A stretch of 64,000 nt of DNA from Stenogyne calaminthoides (GCA_037126765.1 JBBCBC010000024.1:13861554-13925553); one strand, 5' to 3'. Positions 9,973 to 22,567 are shown, numbered from the stretch's first letter. Program-made: numbers and translations. The notes: generated by a model from the sequence alone, not told the origin.

Positions 9973-12188
9973 TCATAGAGCTACACTTTCAGATGCCTCT
10001 TGGGCGGGAGTTTGAACTATGTTATTCTCATTCAACCCACTTGGAGGTTCTTGCATAGGCAAGCCAACTCCAATTACGCTCCCACTGGCCGAAAGACGAT
10101 CACCTAGTGAAAGACTCCCACCGTGAAAGTTGTTGAATGCTCCAACTGATTCCTTGTCATGTTGCTTTGACAAGATATCAGTCTCTTTATTAATTTGTGG
10201 TTCTTGAATTTCTTCAAGTTCTATCAGCTTACGACCTTGTTCCTTAAACACATAGTCTTCTTCGAGGAACTTGGTCTGCCTAGAAACAATCATTGATTGT
10301 TTCTCAGGTAGATAGAAGTAATATCCTTTAGTTTGCTTAGGATATCCCACAAAGTAACCCTTTTCACCTTTGGATTCCACCTTATCGGTAAGCATCTTTT
10401 TTCACAATCACGGGGCAACCACATGTTTGATATGTGTAAAAGTTGGCTTCTTGCCACACCATGGTTCATATGGTGTATGCTCAACCGATTTAGATGGAAT
10501 CCTATTCAGAATATAAATTAAGGTTTGTAACGTGTATTCTGTAAGAATGTTGGAAGACAGGAAAAGCTCATCATGGACCTCACCATGTCTAACAGGGTTC
10601 GGTTTCTCCTCTCGGACACACCGTTCATCTGAGGTGTTCCGGGAGGAGTCCATTTTGACCTGATTTCATGTAACTTCAAGTAATCAATGAATTCATGGCT
10701 AAGGTATTCTCCTCCTTGATCTGATCGAAGAGTCTTATAATCTTACCAAGTTATTTTTCTACTTCAGCCTTAAACTCTTTGAATTTTCTCAAAAGATTCG
10801 AATTTTTGTTTCATAAGATACACGTATCCGTATCTTGAGAAATCATCAGTAAAAGTGATGAAGTATCCGAAGTGACCCCTAGCTAGAGTGGACAATGGTC
10901 CACAAACATCGTTGTGATCAACTCTAGAACTTCTTTGGCATGCACCACTTTCCTAGAAAAGGGTGTGTTGATCATCTTGCCCATGAGATAAGATTCACAA
11001 TCTCCATAAGACTCACAGTCGAATGGGGTTAAGTAGTCTAACTTTCTTAACCTTGCAATTCCTTTCTCGTTTACATGATCAAGTCTACAGTGCCAAAAGT
11101 AAGTAGGGTTTTCATGATTACTAAGTTTGAGTCTTTTACTTTGTATATTAAGAACATCATATCCACAATGCAACAAACATATGTTGCGAGTAATGGAAAG
11201 AACTAGATGACAATCATTAAGTTCTAATCTAATACCAAAAGGGTAAGTCTTACACATAAGTCCCCACACGTTCAGGAGCAACTCTTTCTCCTTTCCCACG
11301 TGTAAGACGACTTCACCCGCCCTAACTGGTCTATGACACATGAGCCCCTTTTTCACATTAGTGCAAATGTGAGAGCCATATCCAGTATCCAATACCAAGC
11401 AGTTAGCGCTATTAGTGGACATGTTAATCTTAATAACAAACATACATGTTCTAGTGCTAGAAGCACCTAGTGCCTTCTTTCCAGCAACCAAAACCTTCCA
11501 GTCCTTTTTCCATTGCCTTTTTCTACTTTCAGTAGAGGCACACATCCTTGTCTACCCGCTCCTTCTTTTGAACACCATCTTAGTGATAGTGAACTCAAAA
11601 GTCTTGAGCACGTTGTGAAGTTCAGATATGGTTGCATCCATCTTATTCATATTGTAGTTCACAATAACGCTAAAATATGAATTCGAGAGCGACTGGAGGA
11701 TAGCATAAATGAAAAAATTAGTCTTTTAGCTCAATGCCTAAATTACCAAGTGTCTCAATTAGGCCTATCATCATTAGCACATGATGTAAAATCTTCCTTT
11801 CTTTAGCTAACCGACATCTGAACAAATCTCTCATCATTTCATAAATCTCAGAGCGAGATTCAGAATCAAAGAGATCTTTCAGATGCTTGAGCATTTAGAA
11901 GGGACCCATTTTTCTCATGTTGCCTATGTATATCCGGAGTCATGCCGAGCAACATCACACACTGAGCCTGGGGAGCATACTCTTGATGCTTCTTCTGAGT
12001 TGCTATGTCAAACGTGACTGCCTTAGAGTACCATCTTTAAGGGTAACCGGGATATACGTGTCCAACACGTACTCAATTTTTTCTTGCCTTAGCACCAAAC
12101 ACATGTTTCGGTGCCAGTCCAGAAAATTTTGGCCTAGCCAATTTAGTTTGTTTCCAAAACACATCTCAATAACAGTTATACCTTTCAA
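9973..12188 (-). pseudogene. X element gag-protease-integrase fragment, unit 2
   Basis: Same truncated copia polyprotein as in unit 1 but less damaged. A 220-codon open stretch (10883-11545) carries the protease LDTGYGSHIC with the catalytic Asp at residue 53. It runs into the GAG-pre-integrase zinc region (WHCRLDHVNEKG, then CESYGDCESYLMGK, where a Cys is replaced by Tyr). A one-base shift then displaces the integrase core. Integrase Asp and Glu contexts are readable in other frames, and an open 140-codon stretch at 9973-10395 covers the post-integrase linker (GEKGYFVGYPKQTKGYYFY). No reverse transcriptase or RNase H remains. Gag starts at 12188. Confidence 0.87.
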
Positions 12189-14249
12189 CTAACCAAGATA
12201 AATAAAATAAAATGGGAATTAAACACATAATTCCTATGATCAATATTCAGCAATCAAAATAAACATGACATTTCTTTTGTGCTTATTTTGTCTCAATTAT
12301 TTTCCCATACTCAACGACCTCATCGGAAGAGTACGAATTTATATCAAATATAAATTGTAATGGACTAGGATCCACAATACTACTATTACAATATGTGTTT
12401 GGGCTGATTACTGCAATAGCATAACTGGTAGGTCTACAAACCAATTGCAAAACTGCAATTCCTAGTTGATTGAACCTAGTTCAATCGGATGCCCTTTGAC
12501 TTTCGTTTCCCTGCTTGGGCTGGTGAAATAAAATCAAGTTGATTTACAACCATCAAGAGGCGACACTTCGTGTCCCTATAAAAGTCCCGTTAGATGTAGA
12601 TCCGAGCAAAAGACTTGGGCCTTAAATACTTATTAGAACGAAATCTTCGGTTTACTTTTAATTTTGATGGAAGACATTGTTCAATTTAATAAAAATCATA
12701 TTTTAGTGAGAGACATTTTAAAGACGGGATATTAATTGCTTAATCGAGATCCAACATGTTAATTTTTATCACATTTGAGCAATTATTGGACGCCGCCTAC
12801 CCAAACATAATTTTACACGGACTAACATTTATACCCCAATCAATTAATACGTTCCGACAATTATTGGACGTCGCCTACCCAAACAGTTATGTCGCGGACT
12901 ATAAATAACATCATCAAGTCTTTAAAGTGGGATTTAATGATTATTAAAATATTAAATTATATTCAAAATCAAATTTTAATATTAATTTAATAAATTCAAT
13001 CAATCATAAAAATTCTAATTAACTTTAAAATTTATTAACAATTAATTATTATTTGGTCCAACCAAATATTTTCAAAATTAATTTTATTAAGGTTTTTTTC
13101 AATTTTGTCAGGGCCTCATCGCAATTTCTAAAATTGTTCAGAAGGGCCTGGTCAAAATCAAATTTTCAATCCAGTCCTTCCTGCATCATCTCCCAATTTC
13201 ACAACTGCTGTAAATCGGGACAACCAGTTCCAAAATCCAACAAGATTCATTAATCACTGTTCATCATAAAATTAATCTAATTAATTTATCAAAGGGAAAG
13301 TCCAACTTTGCAGTGACCAACAATCAGTAATGGATGGGTATTCAGCAATGACAGAAAACTCAACCCCGCCATGGGTCGACAACCAGTCGCAACACAGCGG
13401 GTATAGAAAGAGTCACCGCCGAAAGCGCGTGAATCGTGACCGTATCGAAACGCATGAGGAGGGTCATCGTTGCATCGCGCGAGCGCGTGCAAGCAACCGC
13501 CGCCACTCAGCGATTGCCCCGATTTCTAGATCACAAAATCGCAACGAGATCGGGGTATGTTCCTTTGAGTCGCTACGAAACAGAAACGCCCCCACCGTGA
13601 ATCAGGGTGAAACAAGGGGAGGCCGTCGTGAATCAAAGCGACGCAGCAAACGTTCCACCGCGAATAAATGAAAATCGCAGTGCAACGACATAAAACGCCG
13701 TAAATCGTAATAAAACATGGGTGCGCCACCGATGCGAGCCTGGTTCGAATCGCCAATCAAGGATGCTGCGAATCGACCTAGCGGCTCCAAACACCTTCGC
13801 TATATCGATGCCGCGAAGGAGATGCGCGAGTAAATCGCTTCCTCCAGTGCGGGTTCTGCTGCCGTGCGAAATTTCTACAGAAAGAAAGGGTTTGACACGG
13901 CGCCGCCGCCTAGCAGTTTTAACGCGAGGTCACAGAGCCATAGCCGCCGCAAACTTGTGCGGGTCCACATGGTCATCACGAGGCGCGTTGACGTATCGCC
14001 GCCTCAAGCGGTGCGCGCAAAACTCCAGCCTCCTTTGGGTTTCCTGGAAGATGAAGGCACACAGTCGTGGATGCCAAATTAGTAATAAATCAATTTAATT
14101 TGGCTTTTCAATCCCATAATTAAAAGCATACCAATAGTACTTTCTATTGACGCAAAAAGAGACCCCACAAATCAATGGTTGTTAACTCGAATAGTTTATT
14201 AACCTATATAAACAAATTAATTCAATATGCAATTAATTAAGAGCCTGAA
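12189..14249 (-). other. X element 5' leader with GC-rich tract, unit 2
   Basis: Copy of 3738-5799, with GC/CpG-rich DNA at about 13330-14090. The open frames of unit 1 recur here with small changes (for example Gln to Lys at one C-terminus and Cys to Ser elsewhere). This is ordinary duplicate drift with no sign of coding selection that I can see. Confidence 0.6.
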
Positions 14250-14261
14250 GCTCTGATATCA
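14250..14261 (-). other. Primer-binding site of X, unit 2
   Basis: The minus strand reads TGATATCAGAGC immediately after the LTR. This is one mismatch from the initiator-Met tRNA complement used by plant copia elements. Confidence 0.7.
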
Positions 14262-14262
14262 C

Positions 14263-15790
14263 TGTTGGAATTTAGAGGCAAGTAAATATGTAATACATGC
14301 GCAGCGAGAAATAAACAATTCACCAACAACGCAAATATAATTGCATAAACGATTACAATAATCATAACGAGAAACCTTACAGTGATTCGATAGCAGATTT
14401 CTCAACTATGGTATCCACGTAATCCCCGTGAACAGATCTGTACAGATTTTCCAGCGTTGAATCTGAGACGGAATTTGCTAGGAAAATTCATATTCTAGAT
14501 TTTATGGAGAAATTATGTTTTCTTGTTGTAGTAAATAATGAATCCCAGAATGTCATATATATAGGGAGAGATTGACTTGAATTTTAAGCAATCTTTATTA
14601 GGAAGATAATTACTAATCTTGCAAAATAAATCTCAAAGATATGTTTTTTCCTATGGATATTTTCCTACAATAATATTCCATAATATTATTTGGGATTCCT
14701 ATTTAATTAAATATAATTTAATTAAATAGTAATTCTAAATTAATATATTATTAGTTCTCCATAAATGAAATATTAAATCTAATTTAATACTTAATCAACC
14801 AACTATAATCCGTACACGGGGGTTACTTGTTGTGTGATCCATAGGCCCTCATATATCGAGCGATTAGTCAAACTAACAGTCTTAATTAAACCCTAGACAA
14901 TAAATCAGACATTCTCAATATATGAGGTACGTTGTGAGAAACGTGGAACTACCTGTAACTGTAACATGGGCTATTACGATTTCCTCCTTTCATTCGCGAG
15001 TACTCGATTAAGTCTTGAACATGATGAAGTGTCTATTCAAATAACTTAATCATATTATCTCTAATCACTAATTGATCATGTATGTCACACTTAGCCACAA
15101 AGTCTAAGTTGACGTGCATGCGTCGATGACTTTGATCCAATTATGATGAGAAGATGCGTATTCTCTCTAAATCCACATTGAGGAATGAATCATATTCTTG
15201 GCTCAACTACCACACACATGCACTTCGTGATGAACCCAATCCAAGCCATATATACCCATAGACGGGTGAAAGCATCGGTCATGGTCAAAGTTCATCATCC
15301 CACACATGTCGTGCGTATTGACCTCAAGTAAAAGGAGTATTGCATCTCTCCCACTAACCGAGACACCCGTAGACACATATAGTGGAAATACATCAAACAG
15401 TTTCTCGAATGGGTATACCAATACCCTCTAAGGTATTTTTGCATTCATCATGAGATATCTAGTATCTCGTAGTAAGTGAGATCTTACTACACTCTCTAAG
15501 AGTACGATGCAGATCGCACACCAATCTCCATTGCATCATCAATATCCCAGTCTTGATGATCCTTGATCGAAATTTATTTGAGAATCATGCTTAAGTCATC
15601 CGAGTTCTCACAACCTCAACGACAACAATGACTCATGGGAACACTTGTATGAATAAATGCAAACAATCAAACATAATATTCAAACAAGTGTATTGCCATA
15701 CATTAATATTAAGTGAACTGTAATATTAAATCAAAATGAATATCATCGAGTATTATGTCCTTACAATAGATTGTCTCTAGAACACTAACA
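14263..15790 (-). mobile_element. X LTR (5' LTR of truncated X), unit 2
   Basis: Complete 1.53-kb LTR on the minus strand with TGTTAG...CCAACA ends and a TATA box at 14554-14563. It is the best preserved X LTR in the window and the natural reference for the split copies at 18676-43389 and 44877-55621. It also provides the empty site (CATTGCATCATCAATATCC) for the ANG insertion. Confidence 0.9.
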
Positions 15791-16263
15791 CTACATGTAA
15801 CTGAAATATGGGCTATTGCGGTATCTTCCTTTCATTCACGAATACTCGATTAGTCTTGAACATGATGAGGTGCCTATTCAAATAACTTAATCATATTATC
15901 TCTAATCATTAATTGATCTCTTATGTCACACTTGGTCACAAAGTCCAAGTTGATGCGCATCGGCAAATGTCTTTGATCCAATTATGATGAGAAGATGAGT
16001 ATTCTCTCTAAATCCACTTTGAGGAATGAATCTTATTCTTGACTCAACTACCACGCACATGCATTTCGTAATGAAACCAATCCAAGCCATATCTACCCAT
16101 AGAAGGGTGCAAGCGTCGGTCAAGGTCAAAGTTCATTACTCCACACATGTTGTTCGTATTGATCTCAAGTCAAGGGGGTATCACATCACTCCCACTAACC
16201 GAGACACCCGTATACACATATTGTGGAATTACATCAAACAGTTTCTCGGATGGGTATACCAAT
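15791..16263 (-). mobile_element. Second, partial X LTR, unit 2
   Basis: Copy of 7352-7824, cut by the Y LTR after CCAAT (16259-16263). Confidence 0.8.
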
Positions 16264-17023
16264 TGTTGATGTTGCACGGATGTTGTTTCAGATGTTGAAC
16301 AATAATCTGCACAACATCATAAATTTTCCCTTTCTCCTAGCACTAACTCCGTTTTATTAGATGTGTTTTTTTATGTTTCCTACATTGCAGGTTGAAGATA
16401 ATTTCAGATATTGTCAAGCGGTTGCACTGTGGTGGAGTGAGAATAGAAAGATCATGGGTGGTTACACCAAGATCATGGAGAAAGTGGAGGAGATGTTCAA
16501 GGCTATCCAAGTCTAGTGGATAGGACAATTCAGTTGATCCGAAAGTCTATAAATACCCTGCATTGGTCGACATTTAAGTTTGAGAAAAAGTGAAATACCA
16601 TTTGATGTACTCCAAACTTAAGAGAGTAGCATCCGAGAAACAGCTGTGAGTGGAGTGTGAGAGTCGGTGCTATGTCTATTTGTACTGGTCGAGTGTATTC
16701 CAACATTTCCCACTAGTATTGATTTTGTCTTATTAGATCAAGTTTTAGGTTGAATAAGATCACTAGTTACTTGATTGAATAGATTAATTTTTGGTGTGTT
16801 ATTTTTCACTACACCTTTTAGGATCTTGTAAGAGGTTCTTGTGTATCTCACCACTTGTTATAGTTATGTTTTTACCATGAGGTTTGTATAGTCTGGATTA
16901 CAGACTATACATAATTTTGAAATCCTTTGCACTGCGTTTTTATACTTCCGCTGTCATATGTTGTTTTACATGTTGCACAACATTTTCAACAACACTCAGA
17001 AAATACATGCACACACACTCTCA
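16264..17023 (+). mobile_element. Y element 5' LTR, unit 2
   Basis: 760-bp copy of 7825-8585, with TATA at 16548-16555 and the exon-like segment at 16391-16516. It is followed by the PBS-like TGGCGCCAGAGTC at 17026-17038. Confidence 0.68.
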
Positions 17024-17092
17024 ATTGGCGCCAGAGTCATAAACTTGATACACTAAGTTAAAGGTCCTGTGTTTTTAAAGTGTGTTTTTGCA

Positions 17093-18675
17093 ATGGATTA
17101 TCCACTGACTCCTTCTTTAAAACCTCCAATTTCGGATGGATTAAATTACCCATACTGGAAACCTAAAATGCGCATGTACATTAAGTCTATAGATGAAAGA
17201 GCATAGCGTAGTGTGTTGTCTGGTTGGAATCCACAAAAACATTTGATGACAAAGATGGAGAATCGCAAGTAAAAAAAGGAGATTGATTGGTCCAATGATG
17301 AATGCACATCAGCCAATTTCAATTCTAAAGCCCTTAATGCGATTTTTACTGCTACTGATGTTTCTATGTTTAAAATAATATCTAACAGTGTTTCTTCTAA
17401 GGATGCATGAGAAATATTGCAAGAACATTGTGAAGGATCAGAAAGTGTTCGAAGGACTAGACTTGGAATTTTGGGTACCAAGTTTGAAAACTTGAAGATG
17501 AAAGATGATGAGAACATTTCATCATACAATGAAAGGATAAGTGAGATTGCTAATGAGTCACACTCACTTGGTGATCCAATTTCCAAAACTCGGTTAGTTA
17601 ATAAGATACTTAGAACTGTTTCTAAACTATTTGATGCTAAAATATGTGCAGTAGAAGGTGCTAAGAACACTGATTTATTGAGTTAAAATGAGTTGATCAG
17701 TATTTTGAAAACCTATGAGATTAACTCAAATTTGTTAGATGATGATAAACATGAGAAAGATAAAGACAAGAAAGTACTTGCTTTTAGAGGTGAAACTCAA
17801 ATATTTTAGATGATGATAAACATGAGAAAGATAAAGACAGGAAAATACTTGCTAGAACTATTCTGAATGCTGAAACTTCAAATTCAGTTGAATGTAACTC
17901 TGAATATCTGAAGTTTAACAGGTGTTGATTTCCTTAACTTTAGAAAATTCAGATTTGAAAGAAAATCTTTTGAAGCTTGAAGTTCTTCTAATTAGAAAAC
18001 ATGTGGAAATTTCTTCTTTGAAGACTCAAGTGCACCATTTTTAGTTTTAAAAAAATTTCTGCTAGCACTACTGAATTAAATGAAGCATTAATGATTGATA
18101 GATATGGTAATGCTGGACTTGGTTTTGAGAAATCTTTTGAGAATACTCATATATCCTGTGAGCCTATTTCTTTTGTAAAAGCAGGAACTTATTTGTCTAA
18201 ACCTTTGAAAGGTAAACAAAAGAAATCTGATGGTTTGTTTAAAGAGTATGTCTGTTTTTATTGTGCTGGAGTAGGTCATATTCGTCCATACTATTCTAAG
18301 TTAAGAAGAGACTTAAAACCTGGAATTGTTTTACCTGATAAAGTTGAACACCCTATAAAACAGGTTAACAATACTAAAAAGTTAATTCATAAAAACATGT
18401 TGTGTAATATCATTTATACATCTTTGAAAGCATGTGTTCCTGGATCTTGGTACTTTGAAAGTGGTTGTTCTAGACACATGACTGGTCAAGTCAACCATCT
18501 GACTAATTATACATCTTGTGATGGTGGTCATGTTACCTATGGTGGTGGTTCAAAAGGTAAAGTGGTTGGTAAAGGAACTTTGAATGTTCCTGGATTTCCA
18601 AAGTTGAAAAATGTGTTACATGTAAAAGGTTTATTTGCTAATGTGATTAGTATTAGTCAGTTATGTGATGATGAT
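17093..18675 (+). pseudogene. Y gag-protease, unit 2 and beyond
   Basis: Y polyprotein start at ATG 17093. The DUF4219/UBN2-type gag carries the same early TAG and later TAA as unit 1. It then continues past the duplicated part into a charged linker containing a 48-bp direct repeat (17735 and 17806). An open stretch at 18091-18681 has a zinc knuckle (CFYCAGVGHIRPYY, the last Cys replaced by Tyr) and a protease motif WYFESGCSRHMTG, where the usual catalytic Asp is Glu. The frame ends at SISQLCDDD, where a plus-strand X LTR is inserted. Integrase, reverse transcriptase and RNase H are missing from the window. Confidence 0.85.
17735..17853. repeat. Short tandem repeat in Y gag linker
   Basis: A segment of about 48 bp starting TTAGATGATGATAAACATGA and ending TACTTGCT occurs twice, 71 bp apart, with a few substitutions. 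It codes for a charged Asp/Lys-rich stretch and arose after or outside the duplicated unit. Confidence 0.8.
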
Positions 18676-19624
18676 TGTTAGTGTTAGTGTCCTAGAGACA
18701 ATCCATTGTAAGGACATAATACTTGATGATATTCAGTTTGAATTAATGTTATAGTTAACTTAATATTAATGTATGGCAATACACTTGTTTGAATATTATG
18801 TTTGATTGTTTGCATTTATTCATACAAGTGTTTCCATGAGTCATTGCTGTCGTTGAGGTTGTGAGAACTCAGATGACTTAAGCGTGATTCTCAAATAGCC
18901 CCGATCAAGGATCATCAAGAATGGGATATTGATGATGAAATGGAGATGTTGTGCGGTCTGCTTTCATACTCTTAGAGAGTGTAGTAAGATCTCACTTACT
19001 ACGAGATACTAGGTATCTCATGATGGATGCACAAATACCTTAGAGGGTATTGGTATACCCATCCGAGAAACCGTTTGATGTATTTCCACTATATGTGTCT
19101 ACGGGTGTCTCAGTTAGTGGGAGCGATGCGATACTCCTTTGACTTGAGGTCAATACGCAAGACATGTGTGGGATGATTTCCATGGGTAGATATAGCTTGG
19201 ATTGGTTTCTTCACGAAGTGCATGAGCGTGGTAGTTGAGCCAAGAATATGATTCATTCCTCAATGTGGATTTAGAGAGAATACTCATCTTCTCATCATAA
19301 TTGGATCAAAGTCATCGGCCGATGCACGTCAACTTAAACTTTGTGGCTAAGTGTGACATAAGTGATCAATTAGTGATTAGAGATAAATTGATTAAGCTAT
19401 TTGAATAGACACTTCATCATGTTCAAGACTTAATCGAGTATTCGCGAATGAAAGGAGGACATCATAATATCCCATGTTTCAGTTACAAGTAGTTGCACAT
19501 TTCCTCGCAACGTACCTCATATATTGAGAATGTCTGATTTATTGTCTAGGGTTCAATTAAGATAGTTAGTTTGACTAATCGATCGATATATGAGGGTCTA
19601 TGGGTCACACAACAAGTAACAGTT
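18676..19624 (+). mobile_element. X(+) LTR, left part
   Basis: Plus-strand X LTR starting TGTTAGTGTTAGTG inside the Y protease frame (left flank ATGAT, 18671-18675). It is interrupted at 19624 by SIRE-A and resumes at 42764-43389, giving about 1575 bp in total. Relative to other X LTRs it lacks about 30 bp near 19173 (GGGATGATTTCCATGGG), the same segment that supplies the filler at 9319. A PBS follows the LTR at 43391. Confidence 0.9.
19620..19624. repeat. Target-site duplication CAGTT (left, SIRE-A)
   Basis: CAGTT precedes the SIRE-A 5' LTR and is repeated exactly at 42759-42763 after its 3' LTR. Together they mark SIRE-A as one integration event into the X(+) LTR. Confidence 0.9.
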
Positions 19625-19789
19625 TGTTGGGAGATGAATTTAATAAAGATATGATTTTGATTAGATCCCAAAACCCCTGAGTATGACATGTTCAGAATAA
19701 TCTTGATAGTTAAGTCAGGATTCAGTTTTAGAGTATTCGTGATGTTATCTCGCAAAATGTATAGTCAATGATATAGATCAAAGATCTCA

Positions 19790-20065
19790 AGATTCTCAAG
19801 AACTCAAGAAGTTTCAAGAAACCGTTTCAAGATGAAATCGGTTTCAAGTTTCAGTATGAAACGAAGAAACTAAAGACTCAAAGGAGAAATCGAGAATCAA
19901 GACTCAAGATGAAATCGAGATATCAAGACTCAAGATGAAATCGAGGAATCAAGACTCAAAGATGAAGACTCAAATATATCACCAAGACATCCAGAAGACT
20001 CGTAAGACGTCAAGACTCGAAGACCTCAAGACTCGTAAGACTCGTAAGACTCAAGACACGTAAGA
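19790..20065. repeat. Degenerate CAAGACTC repeats in SIRE-A LTR
   Basis: Head-to-tail degenerate units such as ATCAAGACTCAAGATGAA (about 25-28 bp) and shorter CTCGTAAGA units. The A2 LTR has a related but different array there (GTCTTCAGGGTCTTCTG-type on the plus strand, 62495-62575). This is U3-type repeat expansion. Confidence 0.75.
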
Positions 20066-20601
20066 TGTAAGATCAAGAATCAAGATTAAGAATATCGAAG
20101 GCACAAAGAATTCATCAAGAGTCGGGTGAATGCATCAATGCTCAAGATAAACCCGAATGTTCCGAGGCACCTAAAATATCTATTTGAAGGATGCAATATC
20201 GAGAAAAACGCGATTCCTTAGAAAAATAGATATTTGCCAAGACATTCAAATGCGCATAAAAAGGAACTAAGACAAAGTGTTGTTAAGGTTATATCACTTT
20301 CGAGAGATTGTAACCAAAAGAGCCGTTGAGTTGTCTACCTTTTGCTGGAGACAAAAGTCAAAAAGAAGAAGATAACATCGACATTATCGACAATTAACAA
20401 TGACGTCCTTTCAAAAAAATGTCAGAAGTACTAAGTTCCAGATTGCAAAAAGTGAAGACCGGCAACATGAAAGGTTATTGCCTAAAACGTGTTAGGGAGT
20501 GTCAAACCCTAAATATAGCCGTTTCTCACACACCATAAGAGGAAACTCACGAAGCTATCTCTCCAACGGATAGTTTTTCAAGAGTGACCTTGGTGTATGC
20601 C

Positions 20602-20609
20602 TATAAATA
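20602..20609 (+). promoter_or_regulatory. TATA box of SIRE-A LTR
   Basis: TATAAATA in GCCTATAAATACTTG. The reverse complement of the A2 LTR has the same element at 62060-62067. Confidence 0.5.
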
Positions 20610-20862
20610 CTTGTGACCTTCTACATTGAAAAGTTACGGGAAATTTGTAAGCAACTCAAGAGCTCAAACTTATTATTGCAAAGTTGAAGCACTCGAAAAC
20701 TGAGAATTTACCAAGTGCTTTAAATCGAAGAGAGCTCATTCCACTAAGCCTAGCTTGATAAGATATATCCAAAGCTTAGTCGAGATATCCTAGCCTTTGC
20801 ATTGTACTTTATTGTAAAGGATATCTCATCCTAGTTGGAAACCAACCAAGAAACCCCAAACC

Positions 20863-20867
20863 CTTTG
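20863..20867. repeat. Target-site duplication CTTTG (left, SIRE-B)
   Basis: CTTTG before the SIRE-B 5' LTR is repeated exactly at 35704-35708. The A2 LTR gives a related uninterrupted site at about 61795-61815 (ACCCTTTTGTTAGG on the complementary strand). Confidence 0.92.
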
Positions 20868-22430
20868 TGTTGGAAAATTTAGAGTTTTGATGAAAGTTCT
20901 AAAACACATGTAATAGGACCAGTCAGACCTGTTAGCTAACTGATGTTTTTATTACCAGTTATAAGAATACCAGTTGATAATTATTGTATAGAACAACTGA
21001 TGTAGAAGATAGGTCACATATTGAGGGGGAACCTCAATATGTATAGGTCAGATCTGAAGATCTGAAGAACAGCTGATATCCGACAGGCCAGAAGGCAAGA
21101 GAAGGACAGAAGATCAGAACGATCTGATAAAGTCAGATATCTCAGCTGAAGTCATGAAGTCCAAACTCAGAATACTTGAAGATCAGATGACTTCCAGAAG
21201 ATCGGACGGTAAGACCTACATCGGTAGAAGTCGCTAGTTGAAGCTAAGATAATCGCACCGAAGACTCTATCAAGTAGATCGATCGGTTGTGATCGATCAG
21301 TCACCACCACCAGAAAAACTGATATTTCACCTAATCACACGTCGATGATCTGAACAAGAAGAATGTCAACCTTAGTTGGTAGAACAACACTGAAAAGTGC
21401 TTCTGTTAACCAATAAGAACAAGACACGTATGATCGGAGCCGGCAACTACGGGATTTGGTGTTGCTTTTTCTAATGGCTATAAAAGACACTATTCACGCT
21501 TTCGGCCATGCAATTTCTGAAGCACGTCACATCAATCCTGCAAGTCTACCAAATATAGCCGAAAATTCAAATTGCTCTCCAACGGCTCTTTGATTTCGAG
21601 GTCTATAAATATGGGATTACTCTTCAGAGTGAAGACACGGAAACTATCAAGAAGCTCAAGCTATAATCAAATTTCCGCACGAAGAACACAAACTTGAAGA
21701 TTATTTTCTAAGTGTTCATCCCATAGTTCTTAGCACAAAAATCTTTTCATCTAGCTGATAGGCTACTTAAAAACTAGGAAAGATTTCAAAGTTGGAACCA
21801 AAACAATCTTACCCAAAACCCAAAGTTAGGTTAAGTTGTTTAACAAGATTTCAGACTAGGGTTTCTAGTTCTGATTTCTGGGATCGGTTGAGTGAGAACT
21901 CTTTAAATATCTGTTGGTGTACTGTGTTGGACTAACACAATAATCTAAGTCCAGTTGGTTTAGTTGGTGCCCCTTGTGATAGGGAAGAGTGGACGTAGGA
22001 CTGGTTTGTCCGAACCACTATAAATCTTGTGTGCATTTACCTGCTTTGATTAACTGTTTACACAATCGCACACAACTTAATTAAAAGATGCATACATATT
22101 CTAAGTTAAGATCAGCTAGCACCAAGCTTCTTATCTGATCAAGTTTGACACTTTAGTCAACTGGTTGAAAGACTGACTTTGGAATCTGATTTATTAAAAC
22201 TGGTTTTTCACACGGGTAAAACTTAGCTTCTGTACAATCAGTTAAACTGATAGACACCGAACTGATCTGCCTTCAGGCGATTAGTAAGTTGGATATCAGT
22301 CCAAACTGATTCACTTGCACTCTGACCAAGCTAACTGCAATCACACCTGATCTGCACAAAAAGTTTTCAGAAGTCTATTCACCCCTCCCCTCTAGACTTC
22401 TGCCCTCACAAAACCCGTTTGGGACCTACA
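20868..22430 (+). mobile_element. SIRE-B 5' LTR
   Basis: A 1563-bp LTR, TGTTGG...CCTACA, with TATA at 21603-21610. It is rich in CTGATCAG-like motifs. Around 21170-21330 many CTG/CAG trinucleotides of the 3' LTR appear here as TCG, CGG or CG. Confidence 0.93.
21603..21610 (+). promoter_or_regulatory. TATA box of SIRE-B LTR
   Basis: TATAAATA in GTCTATAAATATGGG, repeated in the 3' LTR at 34882-34889. It is a likely promoter for the genomic RNA. Confidence 0.55.
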
Positions 22431-22432
22431 AA

Positions 22433-22444
22433 TGGTATCAGAGC
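22433..22444 (+). other. Primer-binding site of SIRE-B
   Basis: TGGTATCAGAGC, a perfect complement to the 3' end of plant initiator tRNA-Met, two bases after the LTR. Confidence 0.92.
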
Positions 22445-22567
22445 AGTGGTTCTACAGACCACTGGCTTTGAGTATCATCGATTCTTGAGGAAGAATCTTT
22501 GTGGTCATTTGAACAGATCTTGAAAAATCATTTTTAAAACTCATTCGTTTTTCCAAAATCACTCAGC

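Larger units (their letters stand above)
9363..17755. repeat. Tandem duplication unit 2 (8.4 kb)
   Basis: Second copy of 911-9318. It is slightly shorter (8393 against 8408 bp) and preserves X features better, for example an intact LTR inner end and PBS, and a longer open protease/pre-integrase frame. At its right end the Y gag sequence continues without a break beyond the duplicated part, so unit 2 is joined to the original right flank while unit 1 is joined to the original left flank. Confidence 0.92.
19625..20867 (+). mobile_element. SIRE-A 5' LTR, left part
   Basis: Starts TGTTGGGAGATGAATT, the same end as the reverse complement of the A2 LTR (62744). It is interrupted at 20867 by SIRE-B and resumes at 35709-36564, about 2.1 kb in total. 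It has a TATA box at 20602-20609. It differs from the 1.76-kb A2 LTR mainly by an expanded CAAGACTC-type repeat at about 19790-20065. Confidence 0.9.
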
